From Procambarus clarkii (taxonomy: Eukaryota; Arthropoda; Malacostraca; Decapoda; Cambaridae), in the NCBI RefSeq assembly GCF_040958095.1, contig NC_091208.1, forward strand, positions 6,231,193-6,295,192: a stretch of 64,000 nt of DNA, written 5' to 3'. The notes under the pieces were generated by a model. That model worked only from the letters and a program-made list of their open reading frames with translations. It was not told the origin of the DNA and made no database searches. This document shows, one piece after another, positions 58,898 through 64,000 of this stretch. Both the position numbers and the translations under genes were made by a program. The stretch's first letter is position 1. Each line of letters opens with the position of its first letter.

Positions 58898-60065
58898 AGA
58901 TAAGTAGATCAGGAGAATCAGTAATATCACCGAGTAGTTGATGAATATCTGGGTTGTTAAAGCGGTGAGAATCAGAGATGTGTTGAGGGGGAGGCAGACG
59001 ACATGCCCCTACAGTGTGGGTCTGTGAGCACCGAGACACTGACTACTCTGTCCTAATATTTCAGCTCTGTACCCAGAGCTCTCTGCCACTCTCAGGCAGC
59101 AACCATACGTCACCTGACTTGATCTCCAATTATACAAAGATTAATCGTTCACCAATTTGCCTTGAACATTAAATGTAAAATGTCCCATATTGACTAACTT
59201 TCGCCTTCCAGTGCTGAGGTATACTGAACCTCTGGAAATACTATCTGAGTACTTGAACACTTGATGATATTCTGGACTTGTACCCAAGATTGACTATGTA
59301 ATCCATCAGTTATACCTTGTATGTGATGTAACTATAACCTGAACTTGTGAAAGCATCTTAATCACCTTTAGTGGTCAAGTGAACACCAGTTTCAATACCA
59401 GCTATCGTACCCTTTCAAAGTATGAGAGACATAAATGTATATGTGTATGTATATATATGTATGAATGAGTATACAGGATATGTGTAAGCTTGTCAGAATT
59501 GCATTTCACCTTTGTAAACGCACACTAATGAAACTATGTAAAAGACACCTCGAACACTGGTTATATAGGACAGACGTAAGTCTGTGTATTTATGTATGTA
59601 GGTTAGATTAGCATTTTTAAAAGCAGTACAGTCACCTTCTATGGTTGATTGGTCAATAAATCACTGAACTAAATGTTTAACAGATCTCTGACCCTGTCCA
59701 TGGAGAACAGAAGAAAATTAACATATATTGGTTAGCAGTGTAAATGTGTGGCCACGTTTGTGGTAGAAACCAAAAAACCGCGTTTGCCCTTAATGTTCAG
59801 TGATGCTTATATCTTCTCCCTTACCCTAAGGGATAACATGATCAACTTTGTTATTATTATGCCTTATCAGCCGAACTAAGATGTTGCAATATATGATCAT
59901 TGCAGTGGTGGTCATTCTCAACATTGACAAATATATTAGATTATCACTTTGTTGCATCCTCGTACGTATTCCCTTTTTAATAATATTTATTACGACTTAT
60001 TAACTTGTTCCTAAAAATTACAATTGCCAAGAGTGTGAGGAGAGAAATGAAGGGACGCGACGCAT
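58898..60065. other. Between lectin pseudogene exons, no gene
   Basis: AT-rich with TGTATATGTGTATG-type simple sequence near 59430. No frame with a domain. Confidence 0.5.
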
Positions 60066-60155
60066 CCATAAGATAGGGCTTTCCGTCCGTCCACGTCCAC
60101 ACGCCCTCCTTGACCGCGTCGGAGCCACCCAGCCAGAAGGAGAGACCAGCGATCC
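60066..60155 (-). pseudogene. Lectin pseudogene copy, exon 5'
   Basis: 90 nt matching exon 5: acceptor TGTGTGTTGCAG before GGATC, then AGLSFWLGGSDAVKEG and WTWTDGKPYLM. The donor is changed: GTGGGT in the intact copy reads ATGCGT here (60065-60060), so the GT is lost and normal splicing to exon 6' is not expected. Confidence 0.82.
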
Positions 60156-60985
60156 CTGCAACACACAGGTAGTGGTTAGTGATCCCTGCAACACACAGGT
60201 AGTGATCAGTGATCCCTGCAACACACAGGTAGTGATCAGTGATCCCTGCAACACACAGGTAGTGATCAGTGATCCCTGCAACAGACAGGTAGTGGTTAGT
60301 GATCCCTGCAACACACAGGTAGTGATCAGTGATCCCTGCAACAGACAGGTAGTGGTTAGTGATCCCTGCAACAGACAGGTAGTTGTTAGTGATCCCTGCA
60401 ACACACAGGTAGTGGTTAGTGATCCCTGCAACACACAGGTAGTGGTTAGTGATCCCTGCAACAGACAGGTAATGGTTAGTGATCCCTGCAATAGACAGGT
60501 AGTGATCAGTGATCCCTGCAACACACAGGTAGTGGTTAGTGATCCCTACAACACACAGGTAGTGGTTAATGATCCCTGCAACACACAGGTAGTGGTTAAT
60601 GATCCCTGCAACACACAGGTAATGGTTAGTGATCCCTGCAACAGACAGGTAATGGTTAGTGATCCCTGCAACAGACTGGTAGTGGTTAGTGATCCCTGCA
60701 ACACACGGGAAGTGACCAGCGATCCCTGCAACACACAGGTAGTGGTTAATGATCCCTGCAACACACAGGTAGTGGTTAATGATCCCTGCAACACACAGGT
60801 AGTGGTTAATGATCCCTGCAACACACAGGTAGTGGTTAATGATCCCTGCAATACACAGGTAGTGACCAGCGATCCCTGCAACACACAGGTAGTAGTTAAT
60901 GATCCCTGCAACACACAGACAGTAATCATTGATACCTGCAGCACACAGTCAGTGATTGTTGATCCATGCAACACACATATAGTGA
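60156..60985. repeat. 30-bp acceptor array of the lectin pseudogene (about 27-28 units)
   Basis: Same unit as 26309-27450, but with its own variants (CAACAGACAGG in about nine units, absent from the other array), showing independent homogenisation. Open as GITDHYLCVA-type decapeptides on the lectin strand over long stretches. Confidence 0.94.
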
Positions 60986-61044
60986 TCAATGAATATTCTT
61001 TCCTTTATTGTGCAAATAGTGCTATATTCCCCTTCCCCCTAGAA

Positions 61045-61190
61045 CCCTTACCTTCCTGGTGGAGGTAGATATACAGTAGTCTTACCTTCCTGCTGGAGGT
61101 AGAGGTATATATCATTACGAGGTATTCATATATCAGAGGTACCATTACGATCATGGTGGAGGTATAGTTATATGTCCCCAGTAGTCTTAC
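61045..61190. repeat. Donor array of the lectin pseudogene (3-4 irregular units)
   Basis: On minus, GGAAGGTAAG donors at 61191 (exon end) and further copies near 61086 and 61055, with a mutated copy (CATGATCGTAATGG) between. Spacing is no longer 42 bp. Confidence 0.8.
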
Positions 61191-61386
61191 CTTCCTTGTA
61201 GAGGTAGAGGTATATAGCTCTGAGCTGCTCGATTTCAGTGATGGCGGCCAGCTCCCCGGACAATCCGTGACAAGCGTGACGGGCGTCCGCCCACGTCATG
61301 AACGCTCATGTTATGAACGACAGACACAGGGCCGCCCACTCTAACGAAGAAGGGCGGACAGTCAAGCTCCTCGGACGTCGCTGTTG
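61191..61386 (-). pseudogene. Lectin pseudogene copy, exon 4'
   Basis: 196 nt. Acceptor TTTCTTCACATCAG before CAACAGCG; TSEELDCPPFFVRVGG, then an extra C shifts the frame; downstream MTWADAR.ACHGLSGELAAI and TEIEQLRAIYLYLYKEG are recognisable in another frame after a TGA. The ETWADAR segment is rearranged. Clear pseudo-exon of CTLD2. Confidence 0.88.
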
Positions 61387-61446
61387 CTGATGTGAAGAAA
61401 TAGTAGCGAAAAATTAACAGCCAATCAATAACTAGAATATTTAACA

Positions 61447-61701
61447 ATGTCTATGGTTGGAACCCAGACACTTGGGCCTAATTTCATACAACTTTGCAAG
61501 GTGAATGGTCTGCGGTACGGGACAGACTTTGGGTTTACGGGATCGACAGAATTCAAGAGCAAACTGAATGCCAGGGCTTACATTCTGACCCCCAAAACAA
61601 TTGTTGGCATTGCCCGGCGGTTAAATATTCCAGCTAAATATTCTGAAAACAAGAATTTTGAAAGAATTTTTCTTCCATTAATATACACCATTATTCACTG
61701 A
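61447..61701 (+). CDS. Small ORF of unknown function, with AATAAA
   Basis: 84 codons, MSMVGTQTLGPNF to YTIIH, followed 3 bp later by AATAAA (about 61705). Sequence complexity is normal and the frame is clean, unlike surrounding repeats. There is a basic ARRLNIPAKY stretch and a hydrophobic end (IFLPLIYTI). I do not recognise a family. It could be a remnant of a DNA transposon or virus-like element, or a chance frame. Confidence 0.35.
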   Translation: MSMVGTQTLGPNFIQLCKVNGLRYGTDFGFTGSTEFKSKLNARAYILTPKTIVGIARRLNIPAKYSENKNFERIFLPLIYTIIH

Positions 61702-62039
61702 ACCAATAAAAAAACAACATAATTTTTCTGCTCTTCATACTTTGACCATAGTAGCATGACACAAACGATGCTCCCTAAGCTTCAAAAGATTTCTCAAACC
61801 CCAACCTCTTTTTTATGCAAACAGGTAACTATTATATTATGGATAAGTTACCTGCTAAGCTCCTCCCACTAGCGGACCACACACACATTCCAATAGTAGT
61901 GTATTGCATTATTTTTTTAAGAAAGGCAAATTGACTGGGATACTCTCCTGGCGTACAGTGGCACCGCGAGGATAGAGTGAAGACCCGCAGGGCTATGGTG
62001 AGTGACCTTGAGTATACTGTTACTCGCCCCTCTAATATG

Positions 62040-62070
62040 GTGGTGAACCCCGACATTGGCGACCTTGCCA
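62040..62070 (+). other. Candidate primer-binding site of a Gypsy-type element
   Basis: TGGTGAACCCCGACATTGGC then GACCTTGCC, between a putative LTR end and the gag ATG at 62156. A primer-binding site beginning TGG is usual; the matching tRNA was not determined. Confidence 0.4.
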
Positions 62071-62155
62071 GGATCACGATCAAGATAAAGGTTGCCGTTG
62101 TGGTACTTTGCAGTGGTATTAGGTATCAGGTACAGGTTATCACTCATAGCACAAG

Positions 62156-62929
62156 ATGGAGGATGATAAAGTAACAAGGTTCATTGACACTAGGGATGAG
62201 CAGGTGCTGGAGGAGTGCACCAAGGCAGAGTTACAGTCAATAGCAGACCATTTTGGGATAAAGCTGAGATCTTCCAAAGTGGGAGAGAGAAGACTGGAGA
62301 TCATGGCACAGCTCAGGGCACGAGATGAAGCTTTAGTGGAGGAACGGCCACAAACACCTGCCAGTGTGGGAGAACCGCTGAGCATCGGTGGAAGCAGCAG
62401 GGGATCCAGCGGCAGCAGGCGCAGCGTTAAGCTGGAGATAATGAAGCTGCAGCTGGAAGCACAACTGAAGCGGGAAGAACAGGAACGAGAGGCACAGCTG
62501 AAAAGGGAAGAGCGAGAAGCAGAAGCACAGCAGCGCAAAGAAGAGCGAGAAGCAGAAGCACAGCAGCGCAAAGAAGAGCGAGAAGCAGAAGCACAGCAGC
62601 GCAGAGAAGAGCGAGAGGCACAGCAGCGCAGAGAAGAGTGAGAGGCACATCAGCGCAAAGAAGAGCGAGAAGCACAGCTGCGCAGGGAAGAACAAGAGCG
62701 AGAAGCACAGCTGAGACGAGAGGAGCACGAGCTAGAAGCTAGACTGAAACAGCAGGAGATAGAAGCTAACAAGGATGTGGAGCTGAAGCGAGCTGAGCTA
62801 GGGCTAGCTCCACCTGTTCCGCCACAGCAGGAAGACCGCCGAGTGAGGGAGCGAGATTTGCCGGTCTTTGTACCAAATGAAGCTGAAGGTTTCTTCGACC
62901 ACTTCGAGAGGGTCGCCACCTTGAAGAAT
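62156..62929 (+). pseudogene. Gypsy-type gag with SAP-like N-terminus and coiled coil
   Basis: ATG at 62156. VLEECTKAELQSIADHFGIK resembles a SAP-type helix-turn-helix; then a long charged coiled coil of (E/Q)-rich repeats (REEREAEAQQRK unit, 18 residues/54 bp, about 62510-62640), one stop at 62639-62641, the continuation, and VFVPNEAEGFFDHFERVATL, the capsid entry motif. It is cut by PLE copy D at 62930. Same plan as the gag at 10735-11719 but not close in sequence. Nucleocapsid, protease and pol are absent. Confidence 0.8.
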
Positions 62930-63462
62930 TAGTTGTGCATTAATTGGCCAGCCAATTAATGCACAACTATATTCTACCCACCTCAAGACTCCGCTCCAAT
63001 ATAGAAGCATCAAGAAATATGGACCAATAGGCTTTCTACAATCACTTCCATTTCAATACCCATTGTTTCGTGTTCTGTCTTGTGTTGATGAAATTAATAC
63101 CCTATTAATGCCACCTCTTGTTCTGTCTTGTGTTGATGAAATTAATACCCTATTAATGCCACCTCACCCCATCCACCTCACTCAAATGTAGATATAAACA
63201 AAACCGGAGATGTGTAAGTTCTATTCAGTTGTGTATTTGTAAACTAAAGTCTTTGAAAATGTAATAAGTTTTACGAAACGCGCTCGTGTCGCGTCAGACT
63301 AGAAATAAAAATGAATTTTGGTGAATTGATTTTTGGAATGACCTCCAACAGTGAAAAGAAATGTACGAAAGATTGAGAAAATTTGTGTTAGAATTATTAA
63401 TCTTACTTTTTCGGTCATATTTAATAATATATGTCTACAGGAACGACTGCTACCAAAATATA

Positions 63463-63466
<4 letters not shown>
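62930..63466 (+). mobile_element. PLE copy D, 3' end with palindromic junction
   Basis: Begins with TAGTTGTGCATTAATTGGC followed after CA by its exact inverse GCCAATTAATGCACAACTA, then the ORF end (STSRLRSNIEASRNMDQ equivalent, stop at 63027-63029), the 3' UTR with a duplicated TTCTGTCTTGTGTTGATGAA block, and the next ORF start at 63311 (MNFGELIFG, one base shift) to the TA tract. Inserted in gag. Confidence 0.85.

Positions 63467-63541
<75 letters not shown>
63467..63541. repeat. (TA)n microsatellite
   Basis: TA tract at the PLE D end. Confidence 0.95.
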
Positions 63542-63544
<3 letters not shown>

Positions 63545-63682
63545 ATTCATAATTATTATAATACAATATATATATATTATCTTCTCCTACCACCCCCATT
63601 CTTTTGTATGTACACATATATATTTACTTTATTTGAACTTTGTTACAAAAAAGGAGTTACATATGGGTTACAAAGATGGTTG

Positions 63683-64000
63683 TCATAGGTTGTCGAGTTC
63701 CTCCAGCTCCTCAGATGGCGGGCAGGAACCCTGGATGCAGTGCGCATTTCCCCTCTGTATCGCCACACTGAGGCGCTGGAAAAGAAAGCTTGCAGCTCTC
63801 GGGTCCCTTGTTGTTTCAATGAGCCTAGAACCCAGTTCCTTCAAAAAACTGGTAGCACTTTTACCCCAGGCGCCGAGCGTCTCAGAAGCAATGGGGACAA
63901 AATTGTAGTGGTGATCCAGTTCTCTATACTTACGGGATTTGGCTGCTTCCCTGTGGGTGGCAGCGCCACCTGGTTGTGCAACACTGAGGTTAATGTAGGT
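63683..64000 (-). CDS. C-terminus of retroelement polyprotein, runs off the window
   Basis: Open on minus from 64000 to the stop TGA at 63685-63683. Visible: GGAATHREAAKSRKYRELDH, HYNFVPIASETLGAWGKSA, DPRAASFLFQRLSVAIQRGN and SCPPSEELEELDNL. Homologous to 16810-17098 without breaks in the part seen; the endonuclease-like RPDG motif would lie beyond the window. 3' UTR at 63590-63682. Confidence 0.75.
   Translation of the reverse strand, partial: TYINLSVAQPGGAATHREAAKSRKYRELDHHYNFVPIASETLGAWGKSATSFLKELGSRLIETTRDPRAASFLFQRLSVAIQRGNAHCIQGSCPPSEELEELDNL

Noticed and set aside
60018..61068. Long frames of 298 and 168 codons
   Set aside because: Same reason, second acceptor array.

Overview
The window looks like repeat-rich nuclear DNA of an arthropod, most likely a decapod crustacean. 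Pointers are CCTAA/TTAGG pentamers (the arthropod telomere motif) inside mobile elements, very long TA microsatellites, several Penelope-like elements, tRNA-headed SINEs, CR1-like LINEs, and a two-domain C-type lectin gene of the kind known from shrimp and crayfish. There is no prokaryotic-style gene packing. Almost everything outside the lectin exons is mobile or repeated DNA. I recognise no rRNA or free-standing tRNA gene.

Layout. 1-22.6 kb is a transposon bed: a 260-bp tRNA-derived satellite, five foldback elements embedded in TA repeats, four Penelope-like (PLE) pieces, two Helitron-like pieces, and a decayed Ty3/Gypsy-type retrotransposon on the minus strand whose domains run gag-PR-IN-RT-RH (integrase before RT), with a solo LTR inside RT and a SINE inside IN.

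22.9-46.6 kb, minus strand: one lectin gene can be assembled from six exons (46513-46468, 44351-44118, 32253-31999, 31640-31446, 26308-26219, 25325-25171). Every junction is a phase-1 intron and the coding total is 975 nt (324 residues plus stop): signal peptide, a CTLD with a QPD sugar-binding motif, then a CTLD with EPD. Its introns are full of LINE fragments and solo LTRs.

56.0-61.4 kb, minus strand: a second, damaged copy of the downstream half of the gene (exons 4-6 of the second CTLD plus 3' flank). Exon 4 has a frameshift and a stop, and the exon-5 donor GT has become AT. Between the two copies lie a CR1-like LINE with ORF1, endonuclease and RT in order (48.1-53.4 kb, split by a solo LTR and a SINE) and other fragments. 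62-64 kb holds a truncated Gypsy-type gag, a PLE 3' end and the end of a further retroelement ORF.

The most unusual feature: the lectin's splice sites are themselves tandem repeats. The 3' splice site of exon 5 is repeated about 38 times (30-bp unit), the 5' splice site of exon 4 about 10 times (42-bp unit), the 3' splice site of exon 3 about 20 times (24-bp unit), and the codons around the last two cysteines and stop have seeded a 37-bp array. The units at internal splice sites are all multiples of three, so using any copy keeps the frame; the unit in the terminal exon is not. The damaged copy carries parallel arrays. This could be a source of in-frame length variation in an immune lectin, or only slippage-prone DNA. 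RNA data would decide.
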